Source: Streptomyces sp. CB02261 (GTDB lineage: Bacteria; Actinomycetota; Actinomycetes; Streptomycetales; Streptomycetaceae). Taken from it: 64,000 nt of DNA. The notes beneath the pieces are model-generated. The model did no database searches, was not told where the DNA came from, and saw nothing but the letters and a program-made list of their open reading frames with translations. Numbering within the stretch: the first letter of the stretch is position 1; the number at the start of each line of letters is the position of its first letter. Location of the stretch: positions 248,001 to 312,000 of the forward strand of contig NZ_LIVX01000008.1 of the NCBI RefSeq assembly GCF_001905665.1, read 5' to 3'. Positions 49,825-58,508 of the stretch are shown here, one piece after another. The translations under genes and the position numbers were made by a program.

Positions 49825-52800
49825 CGGCTCCTCACGCTCTCGAGGATCAGCCCGGCCGTGAGTTCGGCCTGTTCCTCGGCGACGATCGCGAAGTGGTCGC
49901 CGGGTACCCGTCGGAAGGAGACGGACGCGGGCGCCGGGGTGCCGTGTGCGGTGAGCACGCGGCTGAGCGGGCGGAGGTACCGGCCGGACGCGCCGCCGAG
50001 GCCGTGCTCCGACTCCAGCACGTGCGTGCGTACGGCGTCGTCGGGGGTGAACCGGTGTCCGGCGATGGCCTCGCTGTGGGCCCGGTAGAGGGCGAACAGG
50101 GTGCGCAGGCTGCCGGAGGTCAGCGAGCCGAGCGCCGGGTGTCCGGCGGTGGCGAGCTCCAGGGCGCGGCCGAGGGCCGCCTCACCGGTGAGCCCGGTGA
50201 GGAGCCCGGCGGGTATGTCGGCCCTGCCGCCGGAGAGGTTGTGGAAGAACGAGCTGATCAGCTCGTGCTCTCCGGCCGTGGCGTCGCCGAAGGCCAGCCA
50301 CGGGTCCAGCATCACCACGTCGGCGCCGGTGCTCCGGTTCTCGCCGGCCGCGAGCAGGCGGGCGGTCTCGTGGGCGACCAGCGACCCGAACGACCAGCCG
50401 GCGAGGCGTACCGGGGCGCCGTCGGCGAACAGGGGGCGGAGTTCCGCCGCGTACTCCCGGGCGAGTTCGGCGACGGAGCGCAGGGGCGGGCGTTCGCCGA
50501 GGGTGCCGGGGGCGCGCAGGCCCCAGACGGTGTGGTCGCGGGCGAGCCGGGAGAGCAGGGGCCGGTAGCAGAGGACGTCGCCGCCCACCGGGTGGATCAG
50601 GACGAGGGGCGGGCCCGAGGCGGCGGAGAGCCGGCTCAGGCAGGGGACGGCGGCGGGCGGTCCGGGGGTGCCGCGACCGGTGGCGGCCGCCTCGGTGAGA
50701 AGGGCGGCGAGGCCCGCGGGCGTGGCCGTCTCGTACAGGGCGGTGAGCGGGAGGCGGGTGCCGAGTTCGGCTTCGAGGCGGTTCATCATGCGGGCGGCGG
50801 TCAGGGAGTCGCCGCCCTGGTCGAAGAAGTCGGAGTCGGGTGTGGCCGGGCCGAGCAGCTCCGTCCAGAGGCGGAGCACCACGGCGCCGGCCCCGGAGGC
50901 CGCCGGGAGGCGCGCGGGGGGTGCGTCGCTCCGGGCTCCGGTGGTCCCGCTCTCGGCGGTGGCCAGCGCGGCCCGGTCGACCTTGCCGTTGTCGGTGAGC
51001 GGGAGCCGGGCGTGGAGGCGGTAGGTGCGCGGCACGAGCTGGGGAGGGACGGTCTCCCGCAGGTGCCGCCGGGCGCGGTCCACGAGGTCCTCGCCGTCCG
51101 TGCCGGTCGTGGCGACCAGGTGGGCGACGAGTGCGGTGCCGCCGGCCGAGGGCCGGGCCAGGACGATCGCGTCGGCGACGCCGGGGCAGGCGAGGAGGTG
51201 CGTCTCGATCTCGCCGAGTTCGACCCGGAAGCCGTTCACCTTGGTCTGCTGGTCCTGGCGGCCGAGGAACTCCAGGGTCCCGTCCGGCCAGTAGCGGCCC
51301 CAGTCGCCGGTGCGGTAGAGCCGTTCCCCGGTGCCGGGCCGGGTGAGGAAGGCCCGGGCCGTGGTCTCCGGGGCGTTCAGGTAGCCGTCGGCCAGGCCCC
51401 TGCCGCCGATGTACAGCTCGCCGGGGACCCAGTCGGGCCGGTCGGCGAGCTCGTCGTCGAGGACGGCGTAGTGCTGGTTGGTGAGCGGGCGTCCGTACGG
51501 TACGGAGGTCCACGCGGCGGGGACTCCCTCGCGGGGTATCTCCTGGACGTTGGACCAGATGGAGGCCTCGGTGGCGCCGCCGAGCGCCAGGCAGCGGGCC
51601 CGGGGCGCGACGGTGGCCAGGTCGTCCGTGACGTTCAGCGGTACCCAGTCCCCGCTGAGCAGCACGTGGCGCAGGGAGCCGACCGGGGCGTGGCCGCCGC
51701 TGCGGGCGTAGTCGGCGAGGAGGCCGAAGTAGGCGGGGACGCTGTTCCAGAGGGTGGCTTCCAGGTCGGTCGCCAGTCGGTACAGCTCGCCGATCTCGCC
51801 CCGGGGCAGGTCGGCGGCGATGACGGCCGCGCCGGCCGCGAGCGCGCCGAAGACGTCGTACACGGAGAGGTCGAAGGTGTACTCGGAGACCATGAGCAGC
51901 CGGTCGTCGGGGCCGAGGCCGCACCGCTCGTTCAGGTCCAGGACCGTGTTGGCCGCGCTGTCGTGACGGATCATCACCCCCTTGGGCACGCCGGTGGTGC
52001 CCGAGGTGAACAGGACGTACGCCAGGGCCTGCGGGTCCTCGGGCACGGGGAGGGGCTCGCTCCGGCGGTCGGCCGCGGGCCGGTCGAGCGCCGCCGTCAG
52101 GTCGACCACCGTGGGGCGTGCCCCGTCGTCGGCGAGGAAGCCGGGGCCGGCGAGCACGGTCCGCAGCCGGGCCCGCTCGATCACCTGCCGGTGGCGCTGT
52201 TCGGGCCAGTCCGGGGCGAGCGGGACGTAGGCCCCTCCGTGGTAGAGCACCCCGAGCAGCGCGGCCACCTGCTCCCAGCCCCTCGCGGCCACGACGCCGA
52301 CGGGCTCCCCCGGGGTGTGCCCTGCGGCGGCGAGCGCGTCGGCCACGGCGCGGGCGTGGGCGTCCAGGCGGCGGTAGGTCACGGTGTGCTCGCCGGTGAG
52401 GACGGCGGGCCGGTCGGGATGCTCGGCGAGGCGCTCGCGGAAGAGCCCGTGCAGGGTGGTGGCCGCGCGGGGGCGGCGGGTGTCGTTGGCGGCGCGGCGG
52501 GCGGCGGGGCCGCCGGGCGGGGTCAGGTCGAACGTGCTGCGCTTCCAGGCCTCGGGGGAGGAGGAGAGCTCGGTGAGGAGGCCGCGGTAGGCGTGGAACA
52601 TCTCGTCGACGAGGCCCTCGGGGAAGCGGTCGTCCAGGGTGTCCCAGTTGACGAGGAGTCCGGTGCACAGCTCGAAGGCCTGGTGGTCGAAGGCGACCTG
52701 GGGGGTGTGCACCCCACCGTGGAGCCGGCGCCAGCCGAGCCGTTCCAGGAAGACGCCGCCCTGGGTGCCGGGGCCGAGGACGGGGGCGAAGACGACCGCC

Positions 52801-54206
52801 GCCATCCCGTCCAGGCGGCGGGAGCTGCGGTTGGCCTCGCGGAGGACCTCGACGCCGCTGACGACGCCGTGCTCCAGGCCCTCGTGCAGCCGGTCGCGCA
52901 GCTCGGCGGCCCGCTCGGCGAACGTCCCGCCGGGGGTGCGCGGCCCCCGTTCCAGGAGCAGGGTGCTGGAGAAGTTGCCGACCACCCGGTCGACGTGCGG
53001 GTGGTACGGGCGCCGCTCGCCGTACATGACGTTCAGGACGAAGTGCTGGTCCTTCGACCAGTGGCCGAGGATGTCGCAGAAGGCCGCGCCGAGCGCGGTC
53101 GCCGGGGTGAGTCCCTGCGCGCGCACCAGGGCGCCGAAGCGTTCCCAGGCGTCGGTGGGCAACACGAACGAGCGGCGGGTGACCGGGCCGTCGCCGGTGG
53201 TACGGCCGGCGGGGCGCAGGGGCAGGACGGGCGAGGAGGGCAGCGATCCGGCGCGCCTAGTCCAGTACGCGCGGGCGGCCGCGTAGGTCTTCGTGCTCCG
53301 CTCGGCCTCCGCGGCTCGGCGGTAGGCGGCGTAGTCGTACTCCAGGGGTGCGAGGGTCCCGCCGTCGAGGAGGGTGCGCAGTTCGTCGGCGAAGACGGTC
53401 CCGGACTGTCCGTCGAAGACGAGGAGCCGGCCCCAGACCTGGACGCGGTGGAGCGGGCCGAGGCCGAAGACCCGGAGCCGGAGGTTGGTGCCGGACCCGA
53501 GCGGCGGCTGCTCGGCCCGCAGCTCCGAGAGGCTCGCGCGCAGTGTCTGTCCGGCTTCGTCGGGCGTCATGGCGGTGAGGTCCCGGAACTCCACGGGGCA
53601 GGCGCCGGCCACCGGCCCGAGGCTCTGGGTGCCGTCGTCGTGGAAGCGGGCGCGGAGCATGCCGTGGCGCTCGGCCAGGACCGTCAGCGCGGAGCGCAGG
53701 GCCGCCACGTCGAGCGGGGCGCACTCGTACTCCTCGTGGAAGACGGCGGGGCCGGACAGGGGCAGGCCGCTGTGCTCGCCGACGAGGTACGCCTGCTGGA
53801 GTTCACTGAGCGGGAAGCGGTCCGTCTCGGCCGGCGTGCCCGCCGGTGCGTCCCCGGCCTCCGGGGCGTCCACGGCGGTGCCGACGGGCGCGCCCACGAG
53901 GGGCGCGTCCACGGCGGGCGCGTCATCGGCGGGCGCGTCATCGGCGGGCGCGGCGGGCGCCGTCTCCAGCCAGCCGAGCAGCCGGCCGAGGGAGTCGTGC
54001 TCGAACACCAGGGTGCGGGGTGCGGCGACGCCGAACTCCCGGCCGATCTCCTCGGCGAGGGAGAGCGCGAGCAGTGAGTAGCCGCCGAGTTCGAAGAAGG
54101 TACCCGAGGTGTCGCCGTCGGCGTCGATCTCCAGGGCCGCGCACCACAGTTCGGCCAGTCGCCGCGCGCGGTCGACGGCGGCCTCGGGTGCTCCGAGAAC
54201 AGTCAT
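49821..54206 (-). CDS. NRPS: T-Cy-A(Cys)-T-TE
   Basis: A 1461-aa synthetase. T1 has LGGYSLLAL with Ser44. An Asp/Ala/Pro repeat linker follows to about 130. A Cy-type condensation domain (about 132-575) begins FPLSELQQAYLVG, but its DxxxxD motif reads RLLVFDGQS, so the first Asp is Arg. The A domain (about 590-1085) has FTSGTTGVPKG, FDLSVYDVFG, GGATEAS and NGKVD; the pocket reads D-L-Y-N-L-S-L-I-W-K, the classic cysteine code. T2 has QGGDSLTAA. The TE has AGWSFGSLVAHE. It should condense an upstream acyl group from T1 with Cys, perhaps form a thiazoline, and release the product. The Cys call is strong. Confidence 0.95.
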   Translation of the reverse strand: MTVLGAPEAAVDRARRLAELWCAALEIDADGDTSGTFFELGGYSLLALSLAEEIGREFGVAAPRTLVFEHDSLGRLLGWLETAPAAPADDAPADDAPAVDAPLVGAPVGTAVDAPEAGDAPAGTPAETDRFPLSELQQAYLVGEHSGLPLSGPAVFHEEYECAPLDVAALRSALTVLAERHGMLRARFHDDGTQSLGPVAGACPVEFRDLTAMTPDEAGQTLRASLSELRAEQPPLGSGTNLRLRVFGLGPLHRVQVWGRLLVFDGQSGTVFADELRTLLDGGTLAPLEYDYAAYRRAAEAERSTKTYAAARAYWTRRAGSLPSSPVLPLRPAGRTTGDGPVTRRSFVLPTDAWERFGALVRAQGLTPATALGAAFCDILGHWSKDQHFVLNVMYGERRPYHPHVDRVVGNFSSTLLLERGPRTPGGTFAERAAELRDRLHEGLEHGVVSGVEVLREANRSSRRLDGMAAVVFAPVLGPGTQGGVFLERLGWRRLHGGVHTPQVAFDHQAFELCTGLLVNWDTLDDRFPEGLVDEMFHAYRGLLTELSSSPEAWKRSTFDLTPPGGPAARRAANDTRRPRAATTLHGLFRERLAEHPDRPAVLTGEHTVTYRRLDAHARAVADALAAAGHTPGEPVGVVAARGWEQVAALLGVLYHGGAYVPLAPDWPEQRHRQVIERARLRTVLAGPGFLADDGARPTVVDLTAALDRPAADRRSEPLPVPEDPQALAYVLFTSGTTGVPKGVMIRHDSAANTVLDLNERCGLGPDDRLLMVSEYTFDLSVYDVFGALAAGAAVIAADLPRGEIGELYRLATDLEATLWNSVPAYFGLLADYARSGGHAPVGSLRHVLLSGDWVPLNVTDDLATVAPRARCLALGGATEASIWSNVQEIPREGVPAAWTSVPYGRPLTNQHYAVLDDELADRPDWVPGELYIGGRGLADGYLNAPETTARAFLTRPGTGERLYRTGDWGRYWPDGTLEFLGRQDQQTKVNGFRVELGEIETHLLACPGVADAIVLARPSAGGTALVAHLVATTGTDGEDLVDRARRHLRETVPPQLVPRTYRLHARLPLTDNGKVDRAALATAESGTTGARSDAPPARLPAASGAGAVVLRLWTELLGPATPDSDFFDQGGDSLTAARMMNRLEAELGTRLPLTALYETATPAGLAALLTEAAATGRGTPGPPAAVPCLSRLSAASGPPLVLIHPVGGDVLCYRPLLSRLARDHTVWGLRAPGTLGERPPLRSVAELAREYAAELRPLFADGAPVRLAGWSFGSLVAHETARLLAAGENRSTGADVVMLDPWLAFGDATAGEHELISSFFHNLSGGRADIPAGLLTGLTGEAALGRALELATAGHPALGSLTSGSLRTLFALYRAHSEAIAGHRFTPDDAVRTHVLESEHGLGGASGRYLRPLSRVLTAHGTPAPASVSFRRVPGDHFAIVAEEQAELTAGLILESVRSR

Positions 54207-55366
54207 GACTCTCCTTTGGGTCCCAGCCGCATCCGCAGGGCCTGCGGCCTGCGGAAGGTCGAGCCGGTGATCGGCGGCATCGGGTCGTCCACCGCCCGCA
54301 GCCCGGGGAAGCGGGCCAGCAGGGCCCCGATGAAGGCCTCGGCGACGTCGAGCGCGATGTGGGTGCCGAGGCAGGAGTGGGATCCGTGCCCGAAGGTCAG
54401 CGAGCCGTGGGTGGACCGGTCCGGCCGGAACTCCTCGGCGTGGTCGAACACCTCGGCGTCCCGGTTGCCGCTGGCGAGCACGAGTTTGAGTGCGCTCCCG
54501 GCCGGGATGCGCACCCCGGCCAGGGTGGTGTCCCGGCGGGCGAACCGGACGGTGTCGTGCTGCGGCGGCTCCCAGCGGAGCGTCTCCTTGAGGAAGCTCC
54601 GCAGCCGGCCGCTGTCACCGGCCGCCGCGGCCGCGTGCTCGGGGTGACGGGCCAGGCAGTGCAGGGTGTTGGAGATCAGGCCCGTCGAGGTCTCGAAGCC
54701 GGCGGCGAGGGTGAGGGTGGCCAGCCCGACCGCCTCCGCCGTGGTGATCTCGCCGTCGCGGACCCAGGTGTGGACCTCTCCGAGCATGGACCGGCGAGGC
54801 GCCCCGGTGGACATGAGCCCGACCAGGTACTCCTCCAGCTCCGCGCGCAGGGCGGAGGCGCGGGCGAAGTCCCCGCTGCTGCCGTCCAGATGGCTCACCA
54901 GGTACTCCACGGTGTGCAGCAGCCAGTCGTGCCGTTCGGTCGGGATGCCGAGGAAGGTGGCGGTGGCGGTCAGCGGTACGGCGCGTGCCGGGCCGCTCAC
55001 CATGTCCAGTACGGTTCCCGGGCGCAGCGCGGCCACCGCCGTGCGGGCCCGCTCCTCGGCGGCGGCACGGAAGGCGACGTTGTCGCGCCGGCCGAGCAGG
55101 AGTCCGGCGAGGGGGCGGCGCAACCGCGTGTGGCGGGGGCCGTCGAGGTCGAGGAGGGTCTCGCCGAAGACCTGGCGGCTGACCCGGAAGGGGTATTCGA
55201 CGGTGTAGTCCGGGCCGGTCAGACAGGCTCTGATGTCCCGGTGGCGGAAGACGCAGAACATCCGTATCTCGTCGGACCACCAGACCGGCTGCTCCTCGCG
55301 GAAGTGGGCGTACCGGGGCCAGGGGTTCGCGAGGAAGTCCGGGGAGAGAAACGCGATGCTCCTCAT
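54203..55366 (-). CDS. Cytochrome P450
   Basis: A 387-aa P450 from the ATG with GAGGGGG just upstream; a longer in-frame extension is not family-like. The I-helix is AAGFETSTGL, the ExxR helix ETLR, and the heme motif FGHGSHSCLGTHIA carries the axial Cys. The I-helix acid/alcohol pair is Glu-Thr. It is the second gene of the leftward operon, between the carrier protein and the NRPS, so it could act on a carrier-bound intermediate. Confidence 0.92.
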   Translation of the reverse strand: MRSIAFLSPDFLANPWPRYAHFREEQPVWWSDEIRMFCVFRHRDIRACLTGPDYTVEYPFRVSRQVFGETLLDLDGPRHTRLRRPLAGLLLGRRDNVAFRAAAEERARTAVAALRPGTVLDMVSGPARAVPLTATATFLGIPTERHDWLLHTVEYLVSHLDGSSGDFARASALRAELEEYLVGLMSTGAPRRSMLGEVHTWVRDGEITTAEAVGLATLTLAAGFETSTGLISNTLHCLARHPEHAAAAAGDSGRLRSFLKETLRWEPPQHDTVRFARRDTTLAGVRIPAGSALKLVLASGNRDAEVFDHAEEFRPDRSTHGSLTFGHGSHSCLGTHIALDVAEAFIGALLARFPGLRAVDDPMPPITGSTFRRPQALRMRLGPKGES

Positions 55367-55400
55367 GCCGCCCCCTCGTGCGTGGTTCGGTGACGGCCCA

Positions 55401-55655
55401 TCAGTCGGCGATGAAGCTCTCGTAGATGGTGGAGATCGAGGCGAAGGACTCGATCCCGGCATGTTCGAGGTCGACGGGCTCGCCGCGTAGCCGCTCCACG
55501 AGGACGATCACTCTCAGGACGCTGAAGGAGTCGAGTACTCCCTGGTCGAAGAGGTTGTCGTCGGCCGTGACGGTGGCCAGGTCGACGTCGAGTTCGAAGG
55601 TCGACAGGAAGGTGCGGAACTCCGTGTCGAAGGCGTCGCGGGTGATCGCGTTCAT
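55401..55655 (-). CDS. Free carrier protein (ACP/PCP), first gene of the NRPS operon
   Basis: An 84-aa carrier protein with attachment motif QGVLDSFSVLRVI, Ser43, preceded by DDNLFDQG. LDSF is typical of D-alanyl or free peptidyl carrier proteins rather than PKS ACPs. It begins the 15-kb leftward operon and probably accepts the acid activated by the free A domain at 44372, the P450 at 54203 acting next. That pairing is inference. Confidence 0.88.
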   Translation of the reverse strand: MNAITRDAFDTEFRTFLSTFELDVDLATVTADDNLFDQGVLDSFSVLRVIVLVERLRGEPVDLEHAGIESFASISTIYESFIAD

Positions 55656-56272
55656 GGCACTCCCAACCGGTCTGCATGCGCCGGCGCGTCGTTTACTAGC
55701 GAGTTTTCGGACGAGCCGACTGGCTGAAATAGCTGCGTTTGGCTCAGTTCCGGCGTCCGAACCGGGCTTCACCCTGGCCAAGGGATGACTATCAGTCAAG
55801 ATCGAATTCTTGGGGTGTGCTGTTTTCGGCTGAACCCCGATGCCTTTCGGCGATCTGATTCATCTCGGCAGATTCTGTCGGCACATTGCCGCAGCCATCG
55901 ACGGAATTCAGCCCTCCACCTCGCTGAACAGAATATTCCGCCACCTCGGACCGGTTACCGCCGCGTAGCATCCATTCCCTGGACAGCGCGCCACCGCGCC
56001 CCTAAAGGGCGCTTTGGGGCGGATCTGGACCTCCTTTAAACGCCCATATGCCCCCTTTCGTTCCCCGCGTTCATATCCCGTTTATACAGCCGAATTACTA
56101 CGCCGCGTTTGAGACACCACTTGCCAGCCAGTCCCTCGCGACCGAAGGTTGCTGCGTCCTGACAGCAGGCCGGTTCCCGCCGGCGGGCCTTCCAGGACGG
56201 TCCTCCAAGTCACGGTCCCGGCATGACGCAGGCGTCATGCCCGGCCGCCTATTCGGACGAGGTGAAAGCACC
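55656..56272. promoter_or_regulatory. 617-bp AT-richer divergent region, no gene seen
   Basis: The region between the leftward NRPS operon and the rightward di-iron/radical SAM operon has noticeably lower GC and broken reading frames. It should contain both promoters. A small + strand frame at 55785-56039 has no ribosome binding site and Streptomyces-atypical codon use, so I do not call it. I found no convincing SARP-type 11-bp repeats, terminator or mobile-element remnant. Confidence 0.5.
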
Positions 56273-56992
56273 ATGGGCATGTCCCTTTTGGATGGCGAAG
56301 CGGTAGTTGTCAGAACTCCGGACGAGTTCCTCGCAATGCCGGAGGAATACCGTGAGATCGCCCTGCGACAGATCATGGTCAACACGGAGGGCGAGCTGTC
56401 CGGCGGCGACGACTACATACAGGTCTTCCTGCCGCTGGCCCCCAACGCCGAGGAGCGCCAGGTCTGCGCCGAGCGCGCGGTCGAGGAGTACGACCACTAC
56501 AAGCTAGGCAAGGCGGTGCTCGCCAACGTCGGTGTCGACACCGGCTACATGGAGACGCAGACGCTGGCCGAGCGGACCATGTTCGCCGACCAGACGCTCC
56601 ACACCTGTACGACCTGGGCCGAGCGCGGCATCTTCTCGTACATCGGCGAGGAGACCGCCATGGTCATGATCTCCGAGTTCGCGGAGAGCAGCTACAAGCC
56701 CTGGGCCGAGGCCGTCCGCACCATCATCCTGGACGAGAAGGTGCACATCGCCCACGGCGCCCGCGTCTGCCGCAACCTCGCGCAGACCGAGGAGGGCCGC
56801 GAAGAGCTCCAGCAGGCCCTCGACCGGCTCTGGCCGACGTTCGTGAAGATCTTCGGCAGCCCGCGCTCCGAGCGTGCCCGCCTCGCCGTCAAGTTCGGCC
56901 TGCGCAAGACCACCAACGGCGAGGCCTGCGACCTGTGGCGGGAGAAGGTCACCCCCCGCATCCAGAAGCTCGGTCTGACCCTGCCCGAGTGA
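56273..56992 (+). CDS. PaaA-like ferritin-fold di-iron protein
   Basis: A 239-aa protein resembling the PaaA/PaaC family of ferritin-like oxygenase subunits (phenylacetyl-CoA epoxidase type). Possible iron ligands lie in AERAVEEYDHYKLGK (ExxxYDHxK), in YIGEETAMVMISEF, and in ILDEKVHIAHGARVCR (DExxH). It is the first gene of a rightward operon with a radical SAM gene next. GAGGTG precedes ATG codons at 56273 and 56279. An oxygen-dependent step on a CoA- or ACP-bound acid is plausible; no reductase subunit gene is nearby. Confidence 0.8.
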   Translation: MGMSLLDGEAVVVRTPDEFLAMPEEYREIALRQIMVNTEGELSGGDDYIQVFLPLAPNAEERQVCAERAVEEYDHYKLGKAVLANVGVDTGYMETQTLAERTMFADQTLHTCTTWAERGIFSYIGEETAMVMISEFAESSYKPWAEAVRTIILDEKVHIAHGARVCRNLAQTEEGREELQQALDRLWPTFVKIFGSPRSERARLAVKFGLRKTTNGEACDLWREKVTPRIQKLGLTLPE

Positions 56993-57030
56993 CTGACCAT
57001 CAGGTCCCCCACGACAGAGGAGCCCACCTC

Positions 57031-58152
57031 ATGGCTACACCCGTGACGATCACGGAGCGTCCGCCGAGCCGCAAAGAGGCCAAGGAACGCACCGCTGCTC
57101 TGCTGGCGGACCGCCCGGACCTCGCCGAGCGCCTCCACCGCGTCCGCCGGCTCGGCCGTACCGTCCGCTCCTGCGAGGTCCACCTGACCAACGCGTGCAA
57201 CATCCGCTGCAAGGGCTGCTGGTACTTCGAGGGCGGCTTCGACACCGCCGTGAGCGAACTGTCGGACGTCGACAAGATCCGCGCCTTCGCCGGCCGGCTC
57301 CGGGAGGAGGGCGTCAACCAGGCCACGCTGATCGGCGGCGAGCCCACCCTCGTACCGCGCCGCGTCGAGGCGTTCGTCGGGCAGCTCCCGTACATCACCA
57401 TCTCGACCAACGGCCTCCGCCCGATGCCCAAGCAGGGTTTCGAGGAGATCGCGATCGCCGTCAGCATCTTCGGCGGCGGCCCGCTCGACGACGACCTGCG
57501 GGCGATCCGGGTCAACGGCTCCAAGTTCAGCGGCCTCTTCGACACGGCGCTGTCCCACTACAAGGACGACCCCCGGGTCATGTTCATCTTCGCGCTCTCC
57601 GAGGACGGCGTCGGCCACATCGAGCCGACCGTGCGCAAGATCGCCGAGAACGGCAACATCGTCACCTTCAACTTCTACAGCGAGCACGGCACCGAGAACC
57701 CGATCCAGATCGCGAACGAGCGGCGGATCCTGGACGAGGCGCTGCGCGTACGGGACCTGTACCCGCACGCCGTGATCAGCCACCCGTACTTCATCAGGAC
57801 GCTGATCACCGGCACCACCCACTGGGGAGGCCGCTTCGGGTACGACGTCTGCCCCAGCATCAGCGTCGACCTCCCGGCCCACGCCGACCGGCTGGCCAAC
57901 GGCAACCCGGTGATCCCCGGCTTCAACGCGTGGGGCGCCGACTACGAGACGCTGCAGTTCTGCTGCACCTCCGGCGACTGCAACGGCTGCCGGGACAGCC
58001 AGGCCGTCTACAGCTGGCTGATGGTGAACGCCTCGCGCTTCCTGCAGAGCGAACAGCGCCTGGAGGAGTGGCTGGACATCTCCGAGAGCTACTGGCGCCA
58101 GTGGCACTGGTCCCCCTTCCACGCGAGCAAGGCCGGCGCGGTCACCCCCTGA
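57031..58152 (+). CDS. Radical SAM enzyme with C-terminal Cys cluster
   Basis: A 373-aa radical SAM protein. The [4Fe-4S] motif CNIRCKGC (Cys56, 60, 63) is followed by LIGGEPTL and ITISTNGLRP. Near the C-terminus YDVCPSIS and FCCTSGDCNGC give five further Cys, enough for an auxiliary cluster as in SPASM-type enzymes. It follows the di-iron protein gene by 38 bp and precedes an ACP gene by about 100 bp. It does not resemble the cyclopropane or cobalamin-dependent subfamilies I know. The reaction is unknown. Confidence 0.88.
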   Translation: MATPVTITERPPSRKEAKERTAALLADRPDLAERLHRVRRLGRTVRSCEVHLTNACNIRCKGCWYFEGGFDTAVSELSDVDKIRAFAGRLREEGVNQATLIGGEPTLVPRRVEAFVGQLPYITISTNGLRPMPKQGFEEIAIAVSIFGGGPLDDDLRAIRVNGSKFSGLFDTALSHYKDDPRVMFIFALSEDGVGHIEPTVRKIAENGNIVTFNFYSEHGTENPIQIANERRILDEALRVRDLYPHAVISHPYFIRTLITGTTHWGGRFGYDVCPSISVDLPAHADRLANGNPVIPGFNAWGADYETLQFCCTSGDCNGCRDSQAVYSWLMVNASRFLQSEQRLEEWLDISESYWRQWHWSPFHASKAGAVTP

Positions 58153-58253
58153 CCCGGTCCGCCCCACCGCGCGGCCCCACCGGACCAGGCCCCGCTCCGG
58201 CCCGGTCCGTACCGCCGCGCGCCCCGCACCGCCCGTTCCCGACGAGGAGACAC

Positions 58254-58508
58254 ATGTCCGACGTGATCGACCGCACCGCGATATCCACCTTCGTCACCGA
58301 CGCCCTCATCGAGCTGGGTGTCGACCGCTCCGACATCGTCCCCGACGCCGCGCTCGACGACCTGGAGGTCGACTCGCTCGACATGGTCGAACTGAGCCAG
58401 TCCATCAAGCGGGACCTGGGCATCCCCGTGAAGCCGAAGGACTTCGACGACGTGGAGACCTTCGGGCAGCTGCTGAACGTCTGCTGTACCCGAGCCGGCA
58501 TCGAATGA
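58254..58508 (+). CDS. Acyl carrier protein
   Basis: An 84-aa ACP with EVDSLDMVELSQ, Ser41, the standard type II FAS/PKS motif, and GVDRSDIVPDAALDDL before it. GAGGAGA precedes the ATG. It is followed by FabF, FabI and FabH-like genes with 1- to 4-base overlaps. It is therefore the carrier of a second, FAS-like set, distinct from the polyene ACP at 8755. Confidence 0.93.
   Translation: MSDVIDRTAISTFVTDALIELGVDRSDIVPDAALDDLEVDSLDMVELSQSIKRDLGIPVKPKDFDDVETFGQLLNVCCTRAGIE

Noticed and set aside
49698..54077. 1459-codon + strand open frame opposite the NRPS gene
   Set aside because: Shadow of the NRPS coding strand; low-complexity Gly/Ala/Arg sequence without domains.
55785..56039. 84-aa + strand ORF in the region before the di-iron protein gene
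   Set aside because: No ribosome binding site, atypical codon use and no recognisable motif; it lies in an AT-richer promoter region.
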